A stretch of 64,000 bases of DNA from an uncultured Alphaproteobacteria bacterium (GTDB lineage Bacteria; Pseudomonadota; Alphaproteobacteria; CAAHEQ01; UBA3637): the NCBI GenBank assembly GCA_944391565.1, contig CALXUB010000005.1:1-64000 (forward strand), given 5' to 3'. The stretch's first letter is position 1, and each line of letters starts with the position of its first letter. The notes beneath the pieces are model-generated. The model worked only from the letters and a program-made list of their open reading frames with translations, was not told the origin of the DNA and ran no database searches. This document shows positions 48,499 to 56,685 of the stretch, one piece after another. Both the position numbers and the translations under genes were made by a program.

Positions 48499-48659
48499 GT
48501 TTTTCCTTTCTCAGAAAAGATATCCCAAAACCGTTGTTTTGTCAAGTTTTTTACTCTGAAGACAAACGAACCGGACGATGCCCCAAAACCGCATACTGAG
48601 ATGAATGATCTTAAAACAAAGACGGCTAACAAAAATCTTCGTGCGGAGCCAACCTTTAT

Positions 48660-49110
48660 GAAAAGCAGGCTTTCTGGTTTTTAGGGGGGCACAGGGGGCG
48701 GGCGAGTCATATTGCTTTATCTCTGGAAAAAGGGCTTTTTTGGTTTGAGTTCGGGGGCAGCAAAAGGCCCTTTTTCGCTATGAATTTGCCTATTTATTAA
48801 ATAAAGCTGCAACACAGGCCGCCCGCGAAAATTTTCGCGCGGCGCGGGCGGCCTCAAACAACATTTATCAAAAGCGCGCTTCCTGGTTTTTCATAGGCGC
48901 GGGCAGAAAGCGCGCTAAAACACAAAAAACTGATAAGAAAAATTAAATTAATTCATTCCTTACTTGGGCTTTTTTTAAGTTGGGGTGTCATCCCAAGCCC
49001 GCCCCCTGATTTTCAAGGGGCCCACCGGCTATTCTGTTAAATAAAAAGCTTTTCTTGATCAAAAAGGGCCTTTTTGCCGCCCCCAAACCCAATTCAAAAA
49101 GGCCCTTTTT
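48660..49110. repeat. Array of GC-rich palindromic repeats
   Basis: Within the gene-free 48499-49274 stretch I see five hairpin units: AAAAAGGGC/GGCCCTTTTT at 48728-48772; GGCCGCCCGCG/CGCGGGCGGCC at 48816-48854; AGCGCGCTT/AAGCGCGCT at 48874-48918; CTTGGG/CCCAAG at about 48965-49002; and a second GGGCC/GGCCC unit at 49060-49111, which is an inverted copy of the first. The last unit and the region after it recur at 63181-63472. No gene is seen. Confidence 0.8.
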
Positions 49111-49214
49111 AAATAATATAATTGTCTGCGTGCCACAAAAATTTCACAGGCGGCCTCTCCTTCAAAAACAACACACACACTTCAACACAAATTCTCTTGT
49201 CAAAAAAATAATCA

Positions 49215-49244
49215 TAGACAAACAAACTACAAATCTGCTATCAT
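49215..49244 (+). promoter_or_regulatory. Conserved promoter of cysteine-rich gene copy 2
   Basis: TAGACA at 49215-49220, 18-bp spacer, TATCAT at 49239-49244. The same arrangement (TGGACA, 18 bp, TATCAT) lies before copy 3 at 63413-63442. Conservation between copies supports function. Confidence 0.6.
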
Positions 49245-49274
49245 ACCTTCAGAACACATGAAAGGAGCTTAATC

Positions 49275-49891
49275 ATGTTCACTTTAACCAAAATTACCCC
49301 CCCCCCCCCCCTGTTCTCCTCGTTAACCTAACCATCTGCCTCTGTTTCTCTCTCCCCGTCCAAGCTAAAATCATTCAAAGAAAAATGCACATGGTCTGTC
49401 AAGAGCATGAGTCTGCTTATTGGGACGGATCTAAAGGTGTCTGCTGTGACAAATCAATCAAACAAGTTGCCAATGAAAACAGGTATGCTTGCTGCGAAGA
49501 ATGGCAAAACGCTTATCTTTACAACAACGCCGTCGTTTGCTGCAACCAAGACCCAAACACGACACCGGCACACAAATGCTGCACGGAAGAAAACGCTCAA
49601 CCGTATTACAAAGATATTTACTCGGATTGTGCCACTTGCGGTGAAGTAGATTGCTGTACCGGAACTGTTTATTGCACAGGAAATTTGTTCGGTGAGGTGT
49701 GTGGTGGCTGGAGTGAACATCAATATGCGTGCTGTCCGGCGGGAGGAACCGTATTTGCCAGCTTAGGAGATGACAGTGATGGGTTTATTTTTGCCTACAA
49801 CTGTTGTCCGACGGGCAAAACGATCGGTGAAAAAACCTATATGGATTTCGGTGAGGGCCCCACGTCCCAATGGTCAAGAAGTTGTTTTTAA
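49275..49891 (+). CDS. Cysteine-rich secreted protein, copy 2 (phase OFF)
   Basis: ATG 49275 has AAGGAG upstream. With 15 C in the tract, its frame ends at TAA 49329-49331 after 18 codons (MFTLTKITPPPPLFSSLT). The long frame, open through the tract to 49891, encodes VLLVNLTICLCFSLPVQA, a signal-peptide core with a VQA cleavage site, then KIIQRKMHMVCQEH and a Cys-rich body with CC pairs about every 15-25 residues. Tract lengths of 1 modulo 3 (13, 16) would restore the fusion. An internal ATG at 49385 lacks the signal peptide and a good ribosome site. Residues up to about 45 of the mature part closely match copy 1. Confidence 0.85.
49297..49311 (+). repeat. Poly-C tract, 15 C, in the signal-peptide coding region
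   Basis: Fifteen consecutive C, starting eight codons after ATG 49275. Out of frame by the rule derived from copy 3 (needs 1 modulo 3). Confidence 0.9.
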
Positions 49892-49938
49892 AACATTGTT
49901 GATGTGAACTGTCCGGTAAAGGACAGTTCACGATCTGT

Positions 49939-51870
49939 TTATTTATCTTGTGAGGGCATTTGAGCTTCTTTTGCCAAAGCAGCCACGAACGCATCCAGCG
50001 TCATGACTTCCTGTTTATCAGAGCCCAAACGGCGCACTGTCACTGTCCGGTTTTCTTTTTCTTTACCGCCGACCACAGCAATAACCGGCACTTTGGCCAG
50101 CGAATGCGTCCGAATTTTATAGTTGATTTTTTCATTCGACAAATCAGCGGATGCTGTCAAGCCGGCTTTTTTCAAAGCCTCGACGACTTCCAGTGCATAT
50201 CCGTCAAAGTCCGAGACAATCGGAGCGACCACTACTTGTTCCGGAGACAACCACAGCGGCAGATGTCCGGCGTAGTTTTCGATCAAAATCCCCAAAAACC
50301 GTTCAATTGACCCGAACAAAGCCCGATGCAGCATAACCGGCTGATGTTTTTCACCGTCCTCGCCAATGTAGGAAATATCAAACCGTTGCGGCAGGTTCAT
50401 ATCCATCTGCACGGTACCGCACTGCCATTCCCGACCGATAGCGTCTTTTAAAATAAACTCCAGCTTCGGACCATAGAACGCTCCTTCGCCCGGATTGATT
50501 TCATACGCATAGCCGTGATGTTCCAACGCGTTAGCCAATGCTTTTTCCGACATATCCCACACTTCGTCCGAACCGATCCGGTAAATGCTGTCCGGTCGCG
50601 TTGACAAATAGATTTTAACATCCTTGAAACCGAAGTCTTTATAAATATCCAAAATCAGTTTAATGGTGCGAACGCATTCTTCTTCCATTTGTTCGGGAGT
50701 GCAGAAAATGTGCGCATCGTCCTGAGTAAACTCACGCACCCGCATCAAGCCCATCAATGATCCCGATGCCTCATACCGGTTGACCATTCCGAATTCTGCC
50801 ATGCGTAGCGGTAAATCGCGGTAAGATTTAATGCCTTGTTTATAAATCAACAAACCGCCCGGACAGTTCATCGGCTTGACACAGAACATTTTGTCGTCCT
50901 CGGTTTTGCCCGAATAGTTGTGCGCGCCGTATTTATCCCAATGTCCCGATGTTTCCCACAAACAACGATCCATAATCCGCGGCGTTGCGACTTCGACATA
51001 GCCGTTGTTTTCTTGACGTTTACGCATATAGTCAATCAATTTTCGGTAGATTTTATAACCTTTGTCATGCCAAAACACGGCGCCGGGCGCGTATTCGGGT
51101 TCAAAATGGAACAAATCCATGTCTTTGCCGATTTTACGATGATCGCGTTTTTCGGCTTCTTCCAGCATGGTCAAATAAGCCTTTAACTCTTTTTGATCCG
51201 CAAAAGCCGTTCCGTAAATGCGCTGCAGCATTTCATTTTTGGCATCGCCGCGCCAGTAAGCACCCGCGACTTTCATCAGCTTGAATGCTTTGCCGAGCTT
51301 GCCCGTTGACGGCAAGTGCGGTCCGCGGCACAAATCAATGTAATCTCCTTGACGATAGACGGATATTTCGGCATCTTGCGGTAAATCGTTAATGATTTCC
51401 ACTTTGTAATGCTCGCCTTTGCCCGAAAAATAAGCAACGGCTTTATCGCGCGACCAAACTTCCCGCTCAATCGGCAGATTGCGATCCACGATGTCGGCCA
51501 TACGCGCTTCAATGCGAGCCAAATCATCCGTGCTGAACGGTTCTTTTTTTGCAAAGTCGTAGTAAAAACCGTTTTCAATCACAGGCCCGATGGTCACTTG
51601 AGTTCCCGGGAACAATTCCTGTACCGCCTGCGCCATGATATGAGACGCCGTATGACGCAGCACTTCCAGCCCTTCTGTCGTTTTTGCGGTCACAATTTTG
51701 ATCGTTGCATCCGTGGTGATCGGCGTTGTCAAATCTTGCAATTTTCCGTTGACTGTGACAGCAAAAGCGGCATCAGCCAACCCTTTACTGATTTTCATAG
51801 CGATATCCCGCCCCGAGACGGGTTCCTCGAAGGAAAGGACCGAGGCATCCGGTAATTGAATGTTAATCAT
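49939..51870 (-). CDS. thrS: Threonyl-tRNA synthetase
   Basis: Charges tRNA-Thr. The 643 residues hold the N-terminal TGS domain (1-60), editing domain with HTASHIMAQAVQEL, catalytic core with CVKPMNCPGG and RYEASGSLMGLMRVREFTQDD, and the anticodon-binding C-terminus (PLWLSPEQVVVAPIV). Complete, single gene. Confidence 0.97.
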   Translation of the reverse strand: MINIQLPDASVLSFEEPVSGRDIAMKISKGLADAAFAVTVNGKLQDLTTPITTDATIKIVTAKTTEGLEVLRHTASHIMAQAVQELFPGTQVTIGPVIENGFYYDFAKKEPFSTDDLARIEARMADIVDRNLPIEREVWSRDKAVAYFSGKGEHYKVEIINDLPQDAEISVYRQGDYIDLCRGPHLPSTGKLGKAFKLMKVAGAYWRGDAKNEMLQRIYGTAFADQKELKAYLTMLEEAEKRDHRKIGKDMDLFHFEPEYAPGAVFWHDKGYKIYRKLIDYMRKRQENNGYVEVATPRIMDRCLWETSGHWDKYGAHNYSGKTEDDKMFCVKPMNCPGGLLIYKQGIKSYRDLPLRMAEFGMVNRYEASGSLMGLMRVREFTQDDAHIFCTPEQMEEECVRTIKLILDIYKDFGFKDVKIYLSTRPDSIYRIGSDEVWDMSEKALANALEHHGYAYEINPGEGAFYGPKLEFILKDAIGREWQCGTVQMDMNLPQRFDISYIGEDGEKHQPVMLHRALFGSIERFLGILIENYAGHLPLWLSPEQVVVAPIVSDFDGYALEVVEALKKAGLTASADLSNEKINYKIRTHSLAKVPVIAVVGGKEKENRTVTVRRLGSDKQEVMTLDAFVAALAKEAQMPSQDK

Positions 51871-51953
51871 TTTTCTTTTTTCCTTTTCTACTTAAACAAA
51901 GAAGGCTTGGATTTTACCAAACCTTCCGAACGTCGTCAAGGGAAACAAAGGCT

Positions 51954-52793
51954 TTATCGTCGACCGCCCTGATCCCTTGACCACACAACTGTTCGCGGCG
52001 TCGTCAATCCGCGCATCACCAGCTCCAAAGCCTGACGACGGTCTTTGTTGGTTTGCTCACGCACACCCTGTTGAGGATCAATGGTCGGATTCACCTTGGC
52101 AAAGGTCCCCGTTGAAATATCCATGTTGTTGATAAACTGACGCCACGCCTCTTCATTTTCCGACACGGGCAAGGACAACGCATTGGCTGCCTTGACCAAA
52201 TTTGTGTAAGAAGCCAATTTACCGCCCGTCCGTGTATACACGTCCATCAACGCGGCCCGCACGGCAGCCGGCTTTTGTGCGAAATCCGGCACCAGTTTTT
52301 CCACCTCGGGTATGTTTTTACGCAAATAAGACAGAGTATAAGAACGAATGGCGTTGTTTTCGATCCTAAAGTTGGCAAATTCTTCCAACACCCGATCGGG
52401 CAGTCCCGGAATCGGTTCCAACAAGTGTTTATAAATCATGCGTTTGATGGCAGGCACATTTTTGCGGCCCAACCCGTCAAAGCTGGATCTCAAAGAAACA
52501 AAGTCCGCTTCGGAAATGGGTGTGCCGAAACCGATTAAAACAGTCGGTTTGTCCTGAAAAACACCCTTTCGAGGATAATAAGAAAACTGGCCGTCCAAAC
52601 TTTGCAATGCCTGATAGGTTGCCAGCAAATGCTCCCGCGCGGGATCTTTGGGTCGGGCCGACACTTTTTGTGTTTGCTTAACGGGTTGAGGTGCGTTCGA
52701 AACGGCGTCTTTGCATCCGGCCGCCGTTAAAGCCGTTGCGGCGGCAAGCCCCACCGGCATGACCGTTTTTAAAATTTTTTTCTTAAGCGTCAT
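51954..52793 (-). CDS. Lipoprotein, possibly a degenerate lysozyme-like protein
   Basis: Start ATG 52793 (MTLKKKILKTVMPVGLAAAT) has GAGG at good spacing; the lipobox TAAGC gives a lipidated Cys. About 279 residues. ALMDVYTRTGGKLASYTNLV resembles the helix after the active site in phage-type lysozymes, but no catalytic Glu-Gly motif is seen, unlike the upstream neighbour at 52851. Downstream of that gene with 57 bases between. Its role may be structural or regulatory; tentative. Confidence 0.6.
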   Translation of the reverse strand: MTLKKKILKTVMPVGLAAATALTAAGCKDAVSNAPQPVKQTQKVSARPKDPAREHLLATYQALQSLDGQFSYYPRKGVFQDKPTVLIGFGTPISEADFVSLRSSFDGLGRKNVPAIKRMIYKHLLEPIPGLPDRVLEEFANFRIENNAIRSYTLSYLRKNIPEVEKLVPDFAQKPAAVRAALMDVYTRTGGKLASYTNLVKAANALSLPVSENEEAWRQFINNMDISTGTFAKVNPTIDPQQGVREQTNKDRRQALELVMRGLTTPRTVVWSRDQGGRR

Positions 52794-52850
52794 TGTTATA
52801 TCCTCTTTCATTGAATTCAAGCTAGCATACATTTTCACGTTTGTCAAAGC

Positions 52851-53714
52851 CTAACGCTGTTGAATTGTTCGGCGCAGGGGCAAATGCTGTTGCTCGGCGG
52901 TTTTGTTAATTAAAGTGTCCAATTGCAAAACACGACGTTTTCCTCCATTTTTAAACAGCTGCGCAATGGCGGCATTTCGCTCTTTTGAAATACCTTTGCG
53001 ACCGGATTCCTCAGCCATTTTGGCATAGTCTTTTTTGGCAACTCCCAATGTCCAAAAGTTTTGATACGCTTTGGTGGAAAAACCGGCCGCGCCCAAGTTA
53101 TATTCCATATCCATCATGGCATATTGGGCCTCTAAAGCCAAATCATAAAACCCGACACCGACCGAACGGCATTTTTTTTCCAAACTGGCCAGGCAAGATT
53201 GCAGTTTTTGAGTTTCTCGTTTGTCCAAACTGGCCGGCGTTGCCTCGTACACACACAGATTTTTGTAATATTTAGCCTGATAATTAAAGCCTTTTTTAGC
53301 TTGTCGCGCCCGCAGTTGATACAAGCTTTTAAAATACAGGGCTTTTTGTTCCCGCGAAAGGATTTTGCCGTCTTTTGTTTGAAAGTCCAAGCTGTCAAAC
53401 TCGGCCCACATGGAAATATTCAGACCGCGCCCGACAGTCAAATAGCCTTTGGTGTCAAAATAAGGATGCGCCACTTGCCCCTCATGTTGAGCGATTTCCC
53501 GTTTCATCAGATTGATTAACGCCGTTTGGCGCTGCGCTTTCATTTTCAACAGCTGTTGATACAGGTTTTGTGTTTTTTGAACGGTTTTGGGCGCGGATTG
53601 AGCCGCCGGCTTTTCGGCGGCCTGACCGGTCAGACCGGCAACACTCACCAACCCGGACAACATCACGGGCGCCCAGCGTTTTAATCCTCGTTTTTTCAAA
53701 AAATCCTTCAGCAT
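52851..53714 (-). CDS. Exported GH24-like lysozyme
   Basis: Signal peptide (RWAPVMLSGLVSVAGLTGQA), then from about residue 65 a T4-lysozyme-type motif: REIAQHEGQ with candidate catalytic Glu, YFDTKGYLTVGRGLNIS with the paired Asp/Thr-Gly, and later QYAMMDMEYNLG. 287 residues. Probably cleaves peptidoglycan in the periplasm. Extra Cys residues (CVYE, CLAS, CRSV) lie in an insert at about 150-190. First of a pair with the lipoprotein at 51954. Confidence 0.78.
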   Translation of the reverse strand: MLKDFLKKRGLKRWAPVMLSGLVSVAGLTGQAAEKPAAQSAPKTVQKTQNLYQQLLKMKAQRQTALINLMKREIAQHEGQVAHPYFDTKGYLTVGRGLNISMWAEFDSLDFQTKDGKILSREQKALYFKSLYQLRARQAKKGFNYQAKYYKNLCVYEATPASLDKRETQKLQSCLASLEKKCRSVGVGFYDLALEAQYAMMDMEYNLGAAGFSTKAYQNFWTLGVAKKDYAKMAEESGRKGISKERNAAIAQLFKNGGKRRVLQLDTLINKTAEQQHLPLRRTIQQR

Positions 53715-53863
53715 GCTTTTCTCTCCATGAGCATCAGTATAGCATAAAACGCGTCAAATAGCAACTTTTAATATGAGTTTATGCAAGAAACTTGACTTTT
53801 TAATTTAAAAACACGACATAGCAAGTGGTCTATTTCATTTTTAAATAAAAAGGGAGAAAAAAA

Positions 53864-54067
53864 ATGGAAATTTTTACAAAAATTTGTTTGTGGATCAGCT
53901 TGATCGGTGCTTTCAGCTGGGGGTTGATCGGTGTGTTCGGACTGGATTTGATTGCTTTGGTGTTCGGCACCATGTCTTTATTCACACGCATCATCTACAT
54001 CATTGTCGGTTTGACGGCGATCTGGGTCGCGCTCAGAGAACTCAACCTGATTCCCAGCCAAGACTAA
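53864..54067 (+). CDS. DUF378 family small membrane protein
   Basis: The 67 residues have two transmembrane helices: ICLWISLIGAFSWGLIGVFG and IIYIIVGLTAIWVAL. The pattern GAxxWGLxGxFxxDLV and IYxLVGLxA is typical of DUF378 (YuzA-like). AGGGAG upstream. A terminator follows at 54089-54121. Confidence 0.88.
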   Translation: MEIFTKICLWISLIGAFSWGLIGVFGLDLIALVFGTMSLFTRIIYIIVGLTAIWVALRELNLIPSQD

Positions 54068-54088
54068 AACACGCCGGCATGCATGCCG

Positions 54089-54121
54089 AAAACCGTCGGG
54101 AAAGTTTCCGGCGGTTTTTTT
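54089..54121 (+). terminator. Intrinsic terminator after the DUF378 gene
   Basis: CCGTCGGGAAA/TTTCCGGCGG stem followed by T8. Confidence 0.85.
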
Positions 54122-54165
54122 ATAAAATACTTGTTTGACAAACCGCAATCCGCTATGCTGACAGT

Positions 54166-54819
54166 ATGATCCGCACGCTTTTTATTGATTGGAATCGCAC
54201 ACTCAGTTTCGGACGGTTTTGGGGACCGGCGGCCGAACGGAATCCTGTGCTTTTTCAGCTGTTGGAGAAAAGGTTGTTTCAGGACAATCGACCGCTTTTG
54301 GAAGATTGGATGCGCGGTCGTTTGTCTTATGAAACGGTCTGCACCCGCATGGCTGATGCCGATTTATCCGCGGATACCGTTGACCAAGCCTTTCGAGAAG
54401 GATTTGACGCCCTTTTTATTGCGCCGGCGATACAAACCGCACTGAAAACGCTTCGCCGAACCGGTCTGCCGATTTGGGTTGCCACCAATCATATGGATGT
54501 GTTCGGTCGCTTTATTTATCCGCGTTTCAGCCATTTGTTTGACGGTTATTTGTGTTCGGCCGACATCGGCTTTTTTAAAGAAGAGCTTAGCGTGAACGAC
54601 CGGCCGTTGTTTTTCAATTCGTTTTTTAAAAAAACGGGCATTATGCCCGAACAAACTGCCTTGATTGACAACACATCCAAAGTGACGAATGCCTGCGCTC
54701 GCTGCGGCATGCACACATATCTGATTGAAAGCCCGGGAGATGTCCTGCGCACGCTGACAACACTTCATGCAGAAGAAACACGCTCAACGACGGACGGAAC
54801 GAGCCGAGGCCATGGCTAA
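54166..54819 (+). CDS. HAD-like hydrolase with altered motif I
   Basis: The 217 residues follow the HAD fold: motif I FIDWNRTL, motif II VATNH, Lys in FFKEEL and motif III LIDNTSK. Motif I is DxNxT rather than DxDxT: the nucleophile Asp is present but the acid/base Asp is Asn, so phosphatase activity may be low or different. The C-terminal 35 bases overlap the convergent gene. No start-site alternative looks better. Confidence 0.75.
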   Translation: MIRTLFIDWNRTLSFGRFWGPAAERNPVLFQLLEKRLFQDNRPLLEDWMRGRLSYETVCTRMADADLSADTVDQAFREGFDALFIAPAIQTALKTLRRTGLPIWVATNHMDVFGRFIYPRFSHLFDGYLCSADIGFFKEELSVNDRPLFFNSFFKKTGIMPEQTALIDNTSKVTNACARCGMHTYLIESPGDVLRTLTTLHAEETRSTTDGTSRGHG

Positions 54820-55992
54820 CAGTTGCGGATTGGCTTTTTGACTGAGCTTTTGAAAGAAATTGACCCCCAGATCGGATTTTTGCTGAGCCGTCAACATTTG
54901 GGGCAGTTTGCGCTCCAATTCCTGCCATTCTTCGGGTTCCAGGCTTCTTATGTTCATGACTTCCCCTTTGTCATCATGGTGGTAAACATTAGCAAAAATC
55001 TTTTGAGAAGAATTGATTTCCACAGTGTCTTTCCCTTGCGTCAGCAATAAACACACATGATTAAAGTGCGGATTTTTGATGATTTCCACATCTGAGAATC
55101 GTTCAAATGTGATCAAAGATGCTATTCGCTGCGCTTCTTTTTGTGCCAACAGCTGCTGTTTTTGACGCTGTGCCAGTTCTTGTGCCTGGCGTTCTTTTTC
55201 GCGAATTTGATATTGAGCCACGGCTTTGGCTTTATTTTGATCAAACTCTTTTCGTTCTTCCTTTGCCAACGCCGGCAGATTTTGCATATGCTTAAGCACA
55301 TCTTTTTTATAAGACTTGGCAAACTGTTCCACAACCGTGTTTTGCAGGCTCTTTAAAAATAAAGGTTGAACACTGAGCGCCAGTGCTTTTCCTGTCGCGC
55401 CACCGATTCGTTGAGCATATTTTTGAATCATTTTTTTGACATCTATGACGTCTTCCGAGTTGCAGGCGCTGAAAGCCGCCAAGCTTTTGTCAAAAACAAC
55501 ATCCAGCTCCGCTTTTTGTGCCGGCCGGCGCCGACCGTTTTCCTCAACGACAATCTCGGGATAAGAGGAACGAAACGTCCATTCGTTCGGATTGTCGGGT
55601 TTTTGAGAAGAAACCTTTTCCCCCCGATCCATGGCGATCAACGTGCCGATCAGGCTTTCCAACACTTCCCGCGGCATTAAAACCAATATGTTTTTGGTCC
55701 CATCTTTCACAACAAGGCCTGTTTCCGCCCCTTTAAAATAAAAATCCACATCCTTTAACGCCTTGTTTGTCTTTTGTTTTTGCCGAAACAAAGGAGTGTC
55801 AAACGATAAACCGTTGTAAGTGATTTTCCGGTTTTGTTGAATGTACGATAAAAGACTGTTTTGATCCACCTTTTGAACGGCAGCCGGCGGCCGCGCATCC
55901 TGAACGGCATCCGGCGTCATGGCACCCGCCCCCAAACTGACGGCCGCCGAGGCAATTAACAGATGTCGTTTCAATTGGTCTTTCAAAGCCAT
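54784..55992 (-). CDS. Uncharacterised exported protein with charged coiled coil
   Basis: The 402 residues begin with a signal peptide (LLIASAAVSLGAGAM). A Gln/Glu/Arg/Lys-rich coiled coil lies at about 245-295 (REKERQAQELAQRQKQQLLA). No family recognised. It shares an N-terminal style and location with the lysozyme pair at 51954-53714, which may suggest a related envelope role, but no shared domain is visible. Confidence 0.65.
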   Translation of the reverse strand: MALKDQLKRHLLIASAAVSLGAGAMTPDAVQDARPPAAVQKVDQNSLLSYIQQNRKITYNGLSFDTPLFRQKQKTNKALKDVDFYFKGAETGLVVKDGTKNILVLMPREVLESLIGTLIAMDRGEKVSSQKPDNPNEWTFRSSYPEIVVEENGRRRPAQKAELDVVFDKSLAAFSACNSEDVIDVKKMIQKYAQRIGGATGKALALSVQPLFLKSLQNTVVEQFAKSYKKDVLKHMQNLPALAKEERKEFDQNKAKAVAQYQIREKERQAQELAQRQKQQLLAQKEAQRIASLITFERFSDVEIIKNPHFNHVCLLLTQGKDTVEINSSQKIFANVYHHDDKGEVMNIRSLEPEEWQELERKLPQMLTAQQKSDLGVNFFQKLSQKANPQLLAMASARSVRR

Positions 55993-56169
55993 AGTTGTCT
56001 CCTATTTTTTTATTTTAGCAAAAAACGGCTTATTCGTCAAACCGTATGTTTTAGGTTGAAAAACCAAACTTATCGGATGATTTTTAAAACTCAACTGAGA
56101 TTTTGATTATCTTTAAAATTAAACGGGTTTTGTTAGGTTTGAACAGACAAAAATCATACGTGTGAGCAA

Positions 56170-56429
56170 AATCGGGTTCAAGCCCCTCACGACTTCCAAT
56201 AAAAAAACCGTCCCAAAGGACGGACTTTCTCTTCAAGCGGCAAACGGGCGAAGGGATTTGTCAATCGGCCAAGGCACGATTGATCCCATCGCTGATGCTC
56301 GGGACTGTCGCCTGAGCGACATCCTGCCCTCAGACACCTTCGGCGTCTTCGGTCACGTCCCCTCTTCTCGGGTTCAAGCCCCTCACAACTTCCAATAAAA
56401 AAACCGTCCCAAAGGACGGTATTTTTTAT
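56170..56429 (-). repeat. tRNA-Gly-linked repeat unit with two terminator copies
   Basis: Downstream of tRNA-Gly on the minus strand: a CCGTCC/GGACGG terminator (56399-56425), then a structured segment, then a hairpin at 56260-56287 (CAATCG/CGATTG with inner GCC/GGC), then a partial copy of the tRNA 3' end (AAATCCCTTCGCCCG at 56244-56258), then a second terminator copy near 56203-56225. On the plus strand, GGGTTCAAGCCCCTCAC at about 56173 and 56369 resembles tRNA T-arm/acceptor ends. The upstream 55993-56169 shows nothing recognisable. Confidence 0.8.
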
Positions 56430-56504
56430 TGGAGCGGGCGAAGGGATTTGAACCCTCGACATCAACCTTGGCAAGGTTGCGCTCTACCCCTGAGCTACAC
56501 CCGC
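56430..56504 (-). tRNA. tRNA-Gly (GCC)
   Basis: On the minus strand acceptor GCGGGTG pairs with CGCCCGC (one G-U); encoded CCA. Anticodon GCC in loop TTGCCAA; T-arm GGGTTCAAATCCC. Confidence 0.94.
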
Positions 56505-56633
56505 AAATCCGAATGCCCTTTTTTATGCCACACCTTATCGTAAAAATCAAGCTTTTTTTCGAAAAAAATATCAAAAACAATTAACCTTTTGTTTTTTAAG
56601 CCTTTTCAAAAAATCTTTTTCTGTTTTTTCCGG

Positions 56634-56661
56634 TTGAAAAAAATCCAAAAAAGCGTATAAT
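56634..56661 (+). promoter_or_regulatory. Promoter of mnmG
   Basis: TTGAAA at 56634-56639, 16-bp spacer, consensus TATAAT at 56656-56661, 24 bases ahead of the start. Confidence 0.7.
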
Positions 56662-56685
56662 AGCGGCCTTACGAAGGAAAAGAAA

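Noticed and set aside
49055-49261. 68-codon plus-strand frame ahead of copy 2
   Set aside because: It spans palindromic repeats and the promoter region; the parallel region before copy 3 does not preserve it as a protein.
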